This document shows positions 35,149-48,000 of a DNA stretch of 64,000 nt, one piece after another. This stretch comes from Takakia lepidozioides (lineage: Eukaryota > Streptophyta > Takakiopsida > Takakiales > Takakiaceae). The stretch lies in contig CM060731.1 of the NCBI GenBank assembly GCA_030704615.1, positions 69,790,756 through 69,854,755 on the forward strand. Reading direction: 5' to 3'. How positions within the stretch are numbered: position 1 is the stretch's first letter; each line of letters starts with the position of its first letter. The position numbers were made by a program, and so were the translations under genes. The notes beneath the pieces were generated by a model. That model was not told the DNA's origin and searched no databases. It saw only the letters and a list, made by a program, of their open reading frames with translations.

Positions 35149-36016
35149 TCACTTCTTAGATTTCTTAGTGGGGGCATCGCCCACGGGGGCTTCGGCCGCG
35201 GGCGCCGTCTCAACCAATCCCTGGGCCAACCGCTCCTCCCGCCTCGCAATCTTGCGCTCGCGGATGGCCTTGTTCTTCGCGCGCCTGGCCTCAAACTGGT
35301 CTGAGAGAGTCTTCTCGCGCGCCTTCTCTGCCTTCGATTTGTGGATGCTCTCCATCAACACACGCTTGTTTTTAAACACATTTCCCTTCACCTTCATGTA
35401 CATGTCGTGGTACATGTGCTTGTCGATCTTCTTTGCCTCTCGGTACTTGCGGAGAAGACGCCTCAACACCCGCAATCGCCGCAACCACAGCACCTTTGAA
35501 CCGAGATAAACCCACACCAACATTTCACAAAAGCTTACTGGCTCATGGTGAAAAGAAAAAGAGGGCATGCAAGCTGCGGTATTGCGGTTGCAAGCTAGAA
35601 GGACATCCAGACAAACACTGCCAAGTATTGCATGGCTGAATGCATCAGGGCACGAGGGAAACCCTACTCAAAACCCGCCCTTTCTACCAAAACCTACTCC
35701 AGAAATCAAATGCAAGGGCTTACTGTATACGGATCATTACCTTGGTTGGAAGCCTAGCCTCCCTAGTACCGCGGCGCTTGCCATAGCCGGAATGACGGCC
35801 CTTCCTCTTCGCCTCCAAGGCGCGACGAGCGCGCGCCCTGGAGTGAATCTTCTGGGGCTTCCTGATCACAAACCCATCCTTCACAAGCTTCCTAATGTTC
35901 TGCCTGGAGTTGGCCATGGAAATTTCATTGACCTCATTTGGATCCAGCCACACCTTGCGCTGCCCGCACTTCAGCACACTTGCGGCAAGCCGCTTCTGCA
36001 GCTTCAGCGACACCAT
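35149..36016 (-). CDS. RPL19: 60S ribosomal protein eL19
   Basis: Component of the large cytosolic ribosomal subunit. Two exons: 35741-36016 from the ATG ([18 protein letters not shown], then [39 protein letters not shown]) and 35149-35493 ([20 protein letters not shown], then [34 protein letters not shown]). The 247-base intron has a GTAATG donor and an AAAG acceptor, and the junction falls at LPTK|VLW. The product is 206 aa, the normal eukaryotic length, very basic, with the usual long C-terminal helix and an Ala/Glu-rich plant-style tail ending KKSKK. No frame damage. The upstream region has telo-box-like AACCCTA words, as in many plant ribosomal-protein genes. Confidence 0.97.
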
Positions 36017-36216
36017 GGCTGGTGCCGACGCAGCTCCTGGCTATGGCGGAACCCTAGCGAGCAATCGAGAGAGAGGACCTCCCCTCCCCTGTGCGCTGCC
36101 CTTCCACCCCACCTCTCCTCTCCGGGTCTCCAAGGCTCGGGTGTTTCCATCACCCTCGCCCGACCCTCCATCCTTCATCCCTAAGTTATCGTAATTAACA
36201 CTAGTCATAATCTTAA

Positions 36217-36228
36217 TTAACCCTAATC
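36217..36228 (-). promoter_or_regulatory. Telo-box-like motif upstream of eL19
   Basis: AACCCTAA at 36219-36226, about 200 bases upstream of the eL19 start codon. A second AACCCTAG lies at 36050-36057 in the 5' leader. Telo-box words (AAACCCTA) are known to accompany plant ribosomal-protein promoters; function here is inferred from position. Confidence 0.45.
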
Positions 36229-36796
36229 TCTTGCCACCTTTGTGGCAAAGGAGATCACACAGTGCTCTGATGTGTGTCTGTGTGAGAGAGTGAGAGAGAG
36301 AGAGTCTATTTACTGATCTGGCTTGGCTGACCAACGTCTGTGACTGTCTGCGGGCTATCCCTGATCCCTGTTGCTTTTCACCTAGTCTTGGGTGAACAGC
36401 TACAGCCGCTACCAGAATCTCATAAGCTTGCAAACGGATCCCTGTAGATAGTTCCCAAAAGTTCTCGAACACGCTTCTCCATAATGTGACCTTATCGATT
36501 TGTGGACTTTGCATCCTTCCTGATTCCACAATGTTGTGAGTTTCTGAACATGATGGAAAGGACTGCTAGGATGGAAGGCTCGCATGTGTGGCTTTCCAAT
36601 GGACCAGAGTATTAGAATTTTGGCTTTGTGCTCAAAAGGTGCTCAAAATCAACTGGTAGGTGCCATGATCTTTCATGTGCTGTCGGTTAGATGTTCCATG
36701 ACCTCCATGAGGGTAATACCGGGTATTTTATGATACATTCCGGAGCGAGGAAGGGCGTTGGGAGCATTGGTCGTTGCGTTACCACGGCTCTGAGCG

Positions 36797-36808
36797 ATGG
36801 CGGAGTGA
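36797..36808 (+). CDS. Three-codon upstream ORF before the TMEM42-like start
   Basis: ATG GCG GAG TGA, with a good start context (GCGATGG), ends eight bases before the ATG at 36816. If it lies in the mRNA leader it could lower or gate translation of the main frame. The transcription start is unknown. Confidence 0.35.
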   Translation: MAE

Positions 36809-36815
36809 AAAAGCC

Positions 36816-38191
36816 ATGAGGAGCAGCCGGTCTGTAGCCTGGGCGTGCGCCATGGCTGCTGGTGGCAGCGCGGCCATGGCTGCTGTCTTCGCCAAGCTTG
36901 CATCTCCTCAAGTAATATTTTTGTCATCCATTTCTCGTTGGCTCTCTCTGCTTTATGTTGCTCTGCTGTCTCTGTCTCCATCTCTCTGTCTCTGTCTCTG
37001 TCTCTCTTGCAAAATGGCACACATAGAGATAGTCGAAGGAAAGGATTACAAGTAGTGGAAGGATCAAATTCTCAGCCAGTCAGTAATATGATCGTATGAT
37101 ACGTCACTCTGGCACCAGATGATGTGCGTACGGGCCAGAGGAATGCCAACCTTGTTCTATAGTAACGATCCTCACTCTGGCACAGCCCAGGGGAATGAGA
37201 ATCTATGATGTATGCAAGGCATTTGAACTCCATAGAGCACTTACAATCAACTCAGCACCTTCGGTACCACATCAAGTTTACGAAGTCTGGGATCCACATG
37301 CCCAACCACACCGAGGCTGTAATCAAGCAGGTCAGGGTAATATTTCTTTGTGTCGAGAAGATAGAAAAGAGGCAGAGAGCATTCCTTGATCAGGACCTGA
37401 TCCTAACTAGCAGGTCTCATGGGCGCAAACTAACACACCATGTTTTTTTTGGAATATGGCAGATGAGATGGGAGTTAAGGCTAGGCTGCTATGGCAGTGT
37501 GGTGGCCTGCAATGTGGCCATGTGGACTCTATATGTCCAGAGCCTTGCCTCACTCTCGTCATTACAAGCCACTGTGCTAAATTTTGCCTCCAACTTTCTC
37601 CTCTCTGGTCTCGCAGGGTTTCTCATCTTTAGCGAAACCGCACAATTGCAGGTCAGCATTCCTTAGCCAATGTATGCTACATAATTTGTGAGTATCGATG
37701 TTCTGCGAAATTGTATTCAGTACTATTACTTAGACTGTTCAGTGTATAATTTTCTATGTAGGATAATTATATTCTGGGTTCTGCCACCGAGCATGTAGTG
37801 TTCTTTGATGCTGCCATATCACTGCCAAACAGTAGAGAATGAGATGAGTTGGATCAAGGGGGCAGATTGTGGAACCATTTGCAAGGTTAATGTTGTGTGG
37901 TTGGGACAGGGGGCACATGGGGACTAACAGTGGACCCCGGCCTTTTCCCCTTAGAATAGTATCCTCTAATGGCATCTGTTGCTTTGAAAGTTGCACCTGC
38001 TGAGGTTCGGTGTTGAATCAAATAAGATCGGAATCTGATTCTACACTAGAGTGAGTCTTGATAAATTTTCCCTGATGTGGGTTTGGCAGTGGTTTATGGG
38101 GGCATTCCTCATTGTGCTTGGCATCATGGTGCTTAGCAAAGCCGACAATAGCCTGGAGGCCAGTGCTTCTCCAACAGCCAAGGAAGATTGA
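36816..38191 (+). CDS. TMEM42-like small membrane protein (EamA/DMT type)
   Basis: Three exons: 36816-36911 (ATG, then AWACAMAAGGSAAMAAVFAK), 37463-37651 (GCYGSVVACNVAMWTLYVQS, then LSSLQATVLNFASNFLLSGL) and 38090-38191 (WFMGAFLIVLGIMVLSKAD, then a polar tail and TGA). All junctions are phase 0. The product is about 128 aa with four hydrophobic segments, like one half of a drug/metabolite-transporter (EamA) unit. TMEM42-type proteins share the AAxxAKLA helix, the MW...SL pattern and the SSxxATVxNxxxNxxxSxLxGxxxF helix. No substrate is known. The gene diverges from eL19, 800 bases between start codons. A further small exon in the first intron cannot be ruled out. Confidence 0.75.
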
Positions 38192-38776
38192 TGATACCAT
38201 GAGTGACACAAAGCAAAACAAAAGTGTCGTCTCATTGCCATAACATGAAAATTGTGACGCTTAGTCTCAGAAAGGGAAAACTTACAGATCTTCAAAGCCA
38301 ATTTCTGAAAACCTATATTAGTATAGCAGGAAGGACCTTAGGATTCCATATTCCTGTCAGTAATATGTTCTGTGTTTTTTCCTTGCTCAGGAAGACATGA
38401 TTGCAGGGTTGCATTGTGCACTCTTTTCATTTACACCAGGGAGACCACTGCAGTTGGGCTGAAGACCCACAAGTGAATTGCTGTATATTTCCTTCTATAC
38501 AACTTTTAAGTCAATATACATGACGTTTGCTGGACAAGCAACATTGCTGCATAAGGTGCATAAGGTGCACCGCAGCAAAAACTCGCGGACACCTTAAATC
38601 TCTACTCCTCTGAGACCATGCATACAAAATTGTGCAATGACATGGGACCAGAATAAATTATATGTTCCATGGCCATAACTGCTGCCTCAACTTCTTCAAC
38701 AGGTGCTGCTTTCTCAAGCCGAAAAAGGGAGATGCTTTATACCAGCTTCCTGACCTGATGCTGCTTCGAGCTTTTT

Positions 38777-38846
38777 TTCCTGGCGGTTTTTTTGGGTTGC
38801 TGCTGCTTTTGTTCCTGGCGGTTTTTTTGGGTTGCTGCTGCTTTTG
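38777..38846. repeat. 35-bp tandem repeat, two copies
   Basis: TTCCTGGCGGTTTTTTTGGG plus TTGCTGCTGCTTTTG occurs twice in a row, the second starting at 38812, with no visible difference. It includes a T-run and a (GCT)3 tract, both prone to slippage. Confidence 0.8.
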
Positions 38847-39470
38847 GATGTTGTGATTCAGTCCGGGATATTGGGAGTTTTGTCCTCTTGAATCTGATGG
38901 GCTCTCAGCTTGATCATTTACGGATTATTCCTCATTGAAAAGCTCTGCCTGTTCCTTTGGATGTTTCTCTTGGTCTCTTTCTAGGTATGAGGTGACAGCA
39001 GTCCGTGATACTTGGAGCTATATGGGTCCCTCGAATCTGATGTTCTCTGTCCTTTCTCTCTATTTTTCTTCTTTTTCATTCGAAGGATTTCGTAGGCGGT
39101 GTGAGCTGCATGCTTTTCCTATAGATGCGGTTTGGATTGGCTTTGTTGTTTTTGGCCAGGCCAGATCACAGCTCTTGAGGGACCTCCTTCTCCAGCATAG
39201 TACTGGATTGAGAGATCTAAACCAAATGAAAACTCTTCGGTGGATCAGACTTAGTTTGCATTCTTCCATGCTCGGTTGCCATGGTATTATCATTATGTTT
39301 TACAGACCGGTACATAGTCACCTTCCTCCAATTTGATGTCGTGACTGAGGGAAGGTTGAACCATCGCTCAGTTGCCATATAGTCACAGTGTAATGAGTAC
39401 AGCGCGGCGTATGTAAGATCTAGTTCTGTCATGACCAGGGGCTAACCTATGAGCGCAGGTTCTTTGCACA

Positions 39471-39602
39471 GTGCAAGATACTAATCCTGAGGAGGCGGAG
39501 AACCGAGTGGACAATCTGAAGGAATTCATACTTTCAGCGAGAGAAAATGCAAGGGGAAACCGGATTCACAGATTTGCAGATGACAAAGCTATGGGGCATT
39601 GA
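39471..39602 (+). CDS. Possible terminal exon, UvrD-like hint
   Basis: After an acceptor-like TTTGCACAG the frame reads NPEEAENRVDNLKEFILSAR and reaches TGA at 39600-39602. The EEAExRVxNLxExxxxxRE pattern resembles a segment of UvrD/PcrA-type helicases, but no helicase motif is found upstream in the window. It may be an orphan exon or chance. I give it little weight. Confidence 0.2.
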   Translation: MQDTNPEEAENRVDNLKEFILSARENARGNRIHRFADDKAMGH

Positions 39603-40370
39603 AATTGCCAATTTCGGGAGAGCAGTTTGATTGGAAGTACAGTGCCATTTGGAGTCGAGGAAGGAAGGGTGTGACTCAAGGGGAGCAGTGAGAGTAATCA
39701 GCTGGAAATGAGAGAGACGACCAGATGATTCTGGTATCCAATAATAGTAGCTGGACCTGCAAAGCCAATGAGGTCAAAGAGTGGAAGAGGACCATGGTGT
39801 AGTGTTTATGGGTCTGAAGTGGCCCTGGCTGACAATTGAGGATAAGCATTGTTTGCTTGGCATCTTAGAAGCTGTTGTTGAGGATCCTCCCAGGTCGAAG
39901 GTACTTACAGGACCAGTACCTAAAATACGAAAGATGAGGGGGAAAGAGAAATAGGCAAGGTTGTGCGGTCCATTTTATAAGGCTCCAGGGCCTCTGTCCC
40001 ATGTTTCTTAAATTTTTTGTAAACAGAAGACCCAAAATGGAGTGCCTGTGCACAACAAGAACCTCTGGAGAAATAAAATGTGGGAGTCCAATCTGCTCAT
40101 AGGGATTTCAGTAGGCAAAAGTTATTAGTGCGACATTTTCTATCATCCCAACCCTTGGTGGGTTTTGCGAAACAGTTTGTGACAAATTTTGCTTCTCCAA
40201 ACTGCAGAAGCATGGCCATAGAAAAATCTAAGTTTCGCAAGCCAAGCAAGGGCAGGTAAGCTGAAAGTATCAAGCGATTTCAAGGCTAGGAAAATAATTT
40301 TCAATTTAGATTGTGGACGCTTTACGCTACAGGGGTATCCATTAATTTTCCACTCATTCAAAACCCATCT

Positions 40371-42740
<2,370 letters not shown>

Positions 42741-42899
42741 TCAAAATCACCTCCGTTTGTGAGATGCCCGAGACAATGTCGAGAAGAATTCACAAATCTG
42801 TAGCTATCAAGGTCTGGGATTTGAAGACCTCTTCTGAGTTGTGAACTGCACTGGAGTGAGGAGGAGTGTATCGGTCTGTAGTGTGATGAGGATGATCTC

Positions 42900-42907
42900 C
42901 TTTTATA
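42900..42907 (-). promoter_or_regulatory. TATA box of the aldo/keto reductase gene
   Basis: TATAAAAG on the minus strand, 205 bases upstream of the ATG at 42695, a plausible distance for a TATA box plus leader in a plant gene. Confidence 0.55.
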
Positions 42908-45050
42908 TCATCACAGACTAGTCTCATGCATAGCGAATCAGGTGTACGGCATTCTGCTGCAGTTTCTCAGCAGATGGTTTCCTTGGGCACCAAGTTAGTT
43001 CTTCCTACGGATGTGCCTCCAATCTGACTAGTTGCGCCCACGTGGTGAGAAAATTTCCTTCATGCAGGTTATTCCCTGGTTAAGTCCACGCAGTTTCAAG
43101 AAGGTTGGGTAGCATGTGAGCACTTTCACGCCAGCGGGCGTGCACACTTCACGTGGCATGCGCTCCGCCACGTGGACTGAATCGTGGCAGCCGCAGCGCC
43201 CATGTCAGCGACGCTGCGTAACAGCAATTGCAACGTCGCGGCTGCGACCTGCGATAACCGGTTACCATAGCGCACAATTGCCGATATATGGAGGCCCACA
43301 TGTGTGAACCGGCTGTGACCAGTGGAGGAGTGACACACAGCTGGCCTGAGCGGAAAGGCATATTCCAAATATTCCAAAAGATTTTGGAGGATAGGCATTT
43401 TGTTTTTAATTTTTTTTTAAAGGAAACCTGGGAGCGACAGCCCACAATTCAGGCCCTTGAGGAGGGGGAAAAATTAACCCCCTTTCATTTATGGGCCATG
43501 AGGCCTACAGGATGACATTCTTGAGGATAGGCATTTGCAAAACCAAAATGCGCTCACGCAGTAAGAAATACGAAATTATCTGAAAACTGTGCTCACGCAG
43601 AAAAAAATCATGAAATTAATTGTCCAACTCACATGAGCACAAATATATCTGCCATAACTCAAAGATCTGCGCAAGCAAACAATGTGGCAAGAACCACCCA
43701 AAAAAGAATATGCGCAGGGAAACCAAAATGCGCTCATGCGGTAAGAAATACGAAACTATCTAAAAATTGTGCTCGAGCGAAAAAAAAATTATGAAATTAA
43801 TCGTCCAAAGCTTAACTCACATGAGCACAAAGACCCACAAATATATCTGCCAGAACTCAAAGATCAGCGTACAACCATCCCCCAAAAAAAAGATTTCGCC
43901 TACGAAATGCAAACGGTTTTTAACAGCGAAACTTGGTTTCGTCGACGAAATTGGGGTTTGGTTTTGGTTTTTGTTTTTTTTTAAGGTTTCTTCCTTTCAA
44001 GCCCTTCTATATGCTTAACATTATATTTAGACACAATGGAGACCATATTACACAGAAAGACCTTATGTCCGTCTATTATATGTATTTCTGCTATATCACA
44101 TACATATCACCCCTATAACCGTGGATGCTGCTCACTCCACGATTTTTTGTGATGGGGTACCCCTTCAAGGAAGGGTCACATCTGGGGCAGGTCAGGTTGA
44201 TCTTTTGTTGGTTTACTAATACTAGTCATGTTTCGTTAGAAGCAAGACTATTATTCCGCTCTAGTACTCACAATACCCCCCCTCTCAGCTTGTCTGCAGA
44301 CACGAGTTCCTCAATAGATTGGCACTATAATTTTAGAGGAGGCCCGAGCAATAACAACTAACTTTTACGATAAGAGGTAAAGCTGGGTAGCAAGGAGCTT
44401 TTTGTGAACTCCCAGTGCATCATTGTTTCAATGTCAATGTTACATCGCATGGAAAGTAACCAAATTAGAAAATGATTGAGTCTTACAAGTGTTACCACTT
44501 GAGTCATGTGTTAGAGAGTGGGTTGCACAGGAATTTGAAAACCTGGTAACATTCTGAACACAATCTGAAGGAGCCATGTTTTATCTGTGGAGACCTCCAG
44601 CAGATATGGTTTCAGACTAATTTAGAAACAGATGATCTATCAACTGGTCTCGTGCTGGATTTTCTGGATTCCTGTGAGAAACGATCTCCACCTAGATACT
44701 TTGTCATTATCTCACAACTGTGTATGCATCGATCGATCGTCGAGAGAGAGAGAGAGAGAAGGGGTGTTTGCTGAACGGCGGGGGAACACGTTCCCTGCGG
44801 CAAATATACTACATTACAATAAATACGTAGTTTACGATGTATACGTACGTAGCTAAATATATATTGTACGTTTGTCCAGCACCTAAGAGCGACAGCCCGT
44901 CGACTTCTGCTTCCGTTTCGCTGCAGAGTGTGAGTGCGTGTTGGGGGGAGAGAGGAAGAGAAGGCGGGGAAATGGGCGGGTCCAGAGGGGCTTAGATCTT
45001 CGCAGGAGCTGGAAAAGGAAGGACCTTGCACTGGAGGAGGTCGGAAAAAA
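42908..45050. other. Intergenic, aldo/keto reductase to ABIL
   Basis: Holds a diverged ~150-bp direct repeat at 43536-43870, a (GA)n tract at 44741-44760, and an AT-rich palindromic patch (TACGTAG, GTATACGTACGTAG) at 44822-44855, probably in the ABIL promoter or leader. No further gene is recognised between the divergent start codons. Confidence 0.45.
43536..43870. repeat. Diverged direct repeat, ~150-bp unit
   Basis: ACCAAAATGCGCTCACGCAG at 43543 and ACCAAAATGCGCTCATGCGG at 43723 begin two copies. Both continue with TAAGAAATACGAAA(T/C)TATCT, GTGCTC, a run of A, ATGAAATTAAT(T/C)GTCCAA, CACATGAGCACAAA and ATATATCTGCCA(T/G)AACTCAAAGATC. The second has insertions. The unit shows no coding sequence. 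Confidence 0.8.
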
Positions 45051-48000
45051 ATGCAGCAGCGGGGGCGGTCGCCATCGCCTGCTCGGAGCTCACCTGGGAC
45101 GCAGACAATGCAGTCTTCGCCCATGGGACGGTCCGGGCCTTCTCCACCCTCTCCACTGCGGAGTTCAACCACGCCAGCTCAGCCAGTGATGGAGCCCTCT
45201 CTGACTTATGACGAGGCGGAAATGCAACGAAGTCGGCACTTTATCAGGGCCTTGCAGGTTAGTGTGAAGAGGGTGACACACAGTGGGTATGGAGTTACGA
45301 AGCATGTCTGCAATTGGGGTATTTATTTTATATTGTCAGCTTCCGACGCCAAGAGGATATTCGGCAGCTGGAGACTGTGCCTCGCTGTCTTATGATCAGT
45401 GTGTGCGGGGATTGTCCCAGCTTCTTTGCTGAATTCCAGCTGGCCAAAAATGCCTCTTTAAAGCCCGTGTCTCTCGTTTTTTTGTTGATAGTTGGAGTGG
45501 TGTTGGGTTGAGGATGGGGCATTACAAACAAGGCTGGAGAAGATGTTGGGTATGTTTAGGTTACTGGCTACCAGCACGTCCACTGGGGAGAAACAGAGAT
45601 AGCGAGGGAGAGTCTCCATTCCTTCATGTTTGATGTGGGGATTGGCCCAAGCAGTTGTGCTCATTTTACCAATGCAGCGAAACGTAACAATTTTTTTAGG
45701 AGAAGAAGCAAGGTCAAAGGTTTATGCTGCGAGCATACTGGAATTACTACATTGCACAAGTGGAAGACATAATGTCCTTGCGGGTGTCTACATCATTCCT
45801 CTCACCTAGTCAAAACTACAGACTCAAAACACTACCCAGTTAACGAGATGGATATATATTGGGCTATGAAAGAGTGTGCCAATACCGCTAGAAGGACTTT
45901 GGTTCTGCAGATCTTCTTTAGTTACATCATTCTCGCCGGATGTCCCTAGCTCCAGCCCTTGTATGAAGGCTTTACTCCAATAGCCCTTCATATCTCTGGG
46001 ATCGGAGCCCCTCCAAGAAGAAATCAAGTTCTACCTGCTTTGGGCAACACAGTCTAATTGACCATTTAAGAGGTTCTTTTGAGGTCTAAATCTGCACCTA
46101 CTTTCAACATAGAAGTGGGAAAAGAGAATAGATTGTTCTGAGAAAAAGGGGGAGCTCTGGCAGGAGTTGAAGAATCTACGTCCACAGCTGTATTCAGCAG
46201 CTGAGTATTGCGAGTCTTCCTATCTCCACAGTAATCAGAAACAAGCGTGAGTTCTCCAACCCTGACTTTGTCTACTGTGCAAATGTGGCTGGGGAGAAAA
46301 AGAGAGAGAGAGAAAGAGGACAAAAACATCTACTGCATTGATGGGAGGCACAGGTACATGGGAGGGGGAGAGTACATCAAGAGTGCAGATGTCATGGATT
46401 GACAAGACTACCCTGGGCTTTTTGGCTGAAAGTTTCCATCTATCATACTTAAAACTTTTCACTTTTGGTGGTGGGTGGGACATGTGGTTTCAACAAGTGT
46501 TAGTGGATTTCCAGCTAACAAATGCCTCTGCAATGCATGACATGTGGCAGGGTGCTTGACAATCTAAAGGACTATTCAATAAAGGCACTGGTCAATGCAG
46601 TGGACCATTTGGGTACAGTTGCTTTCAAGCTTAATGATCTGCTTTCCCAGGAGACGATGGGAATCTCTACAGCTGAACTCCGTGCAGCATCTCTTGCTCA
46701 GGTAGAAAAAGGGCTTTTGAGTTAGGGAGATTCCATGTGTGTCTATTTATCTGGTTTCATTCCAATTTGCCGTGTGTGTGTTTGAATCCAGATAATGAAT
46801 CTCACCCAGTGGGGGGGGGCTCGTTGCCTTTCCGCTAGTGTGTAAGCTAATTGGTCTACGTATATTACAAGGAATATTAATCCCTGGGCGGAACGCCAGC
46901 GTGATAGATATGACCAGAGTTGACATTTGAAGGGCGCAGATTGAGACTTAGCAAAATCACTTGAATTTTCTGCATAGGGGATTTGCATGAGTTAAGGGAC
47001 ATAATCATTCAACAAAAAATCCGTGTCATACAAGTAAGTGGTCGTTAAAAAGTGCCCACCGTTTCGTGGAGGCTAGAGTCCAATTGGGTTGCTCGGGCTT
47101 TGGCAGCATCATTCTTCTTCTTCTCTTTAGGTTGATTGGTAAATTTTAATGAGGTGAATGCTTGATGGGAATGTAGCGAATGCGCTCCTGCCAAGAGCAT
47201 TCAGAGCGTGAGGGGCTGAAGCAGCAATCTTTGGCCAAGACCATGCCTGCCAACCACAAGCACTATATTCTGCCAGGCAAGGACCTCATACCCCCTCCCA
47301 CTGGCCTCCTTCACTTCATATTAGTTAATGGGAAGAAGGGCTGGCAAATATGTGATGCCAAGGTCTTGGTAAGCACATTTTTTCCATTATCGTAATTAAG
47401 AAGACGACTGATCTGGTCAGACTTTACTTGGGTATCCATGGATTAAATCCACACCCTGCACTATTGTGAGAAACTTCTAAGAAACTTCCCACCACTTAAT
47501 GAAGCGTGGGATATCAGATGAGACCTGTGTATGCAAGGGAGTATTTATCACCTCTGCAGGACTGAAACTTACTGTCCGGATACTAGTGTTTGGAGCTAAA
47601 AACACTTGCAAGGTATTACAAACTTCAGCCCTAAATGTAAACTCTTGATTCATTTGGATGAATATGTGAAGCTAGGAAAAACTGTCATTCATGGCACTTA
47701 GCATAGGTGGAGCTGCACCTGGGTTGGGCGTAGAAGCCTATTAGCCACGGCTGCCTCTGTCTTTTTCTGTGACCTTGCTGTTTCTCACCTCTAATGATAG
47801 CCTTTGTTTCAGATACATTGCTAATGTTGCTTCTGACTACAGAGGATAAATCAATTAGATGATGTTCCAGGGGTCAGAAGCGTGCTTGCAGGCAAGAAAG
47901 TGCCTTGTTGTTCCTTTGATCACACATAAAACATGCTGTCACGTTTGCTCGAGCATCATTCAAGAGTCCAAACATGAAAACCATTGACACTATCATCGAC

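Larger units (their letters stand above)
38192..40370. other. Region between TMEM42-like and aldo/keto reductase
   Basis: Mostly unassigned. It holds a perfect two-copy 35-bp tandem repeat at 38777-38846 and a lone exon-like frame at 39471-39602. A plus frame at 38935-39336 is open but shows no motif. Confidence 0.4.

Noticed and set aside
34869-35294. 141-codon minus frame overlapping the last eL19 exon
   Set aside because: Antiphase shadow of the GC-rich eL19 coding sequence, Arg/Pro-rich as expected for a shifted frame.
35567-36184. 205-codon plus frame across eL19
   Set aside because: Antisense shadow of eL19 exon 1; no independent motif.
36041-36529. 162-codon open frame on the minus strand upstream of eL19
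   Set aside because: It covers the eL19 5' leader and promoter, has biased low-complexity composition and no domain; most likely chance openness.
39471-39602. A complete UvrD helicase gene near 39 kb
   Set aside because: Only one short stretch resembles the family; no Walker or other helicase motifs are found nearby, so only a low-confidence exon is listed.
44612-45172. 186-codon minus frame across the ABIL first exon
   Set aside because: Antisense of the Ser/Pro-rich ABIL start, no motif, contains the GA repeat.
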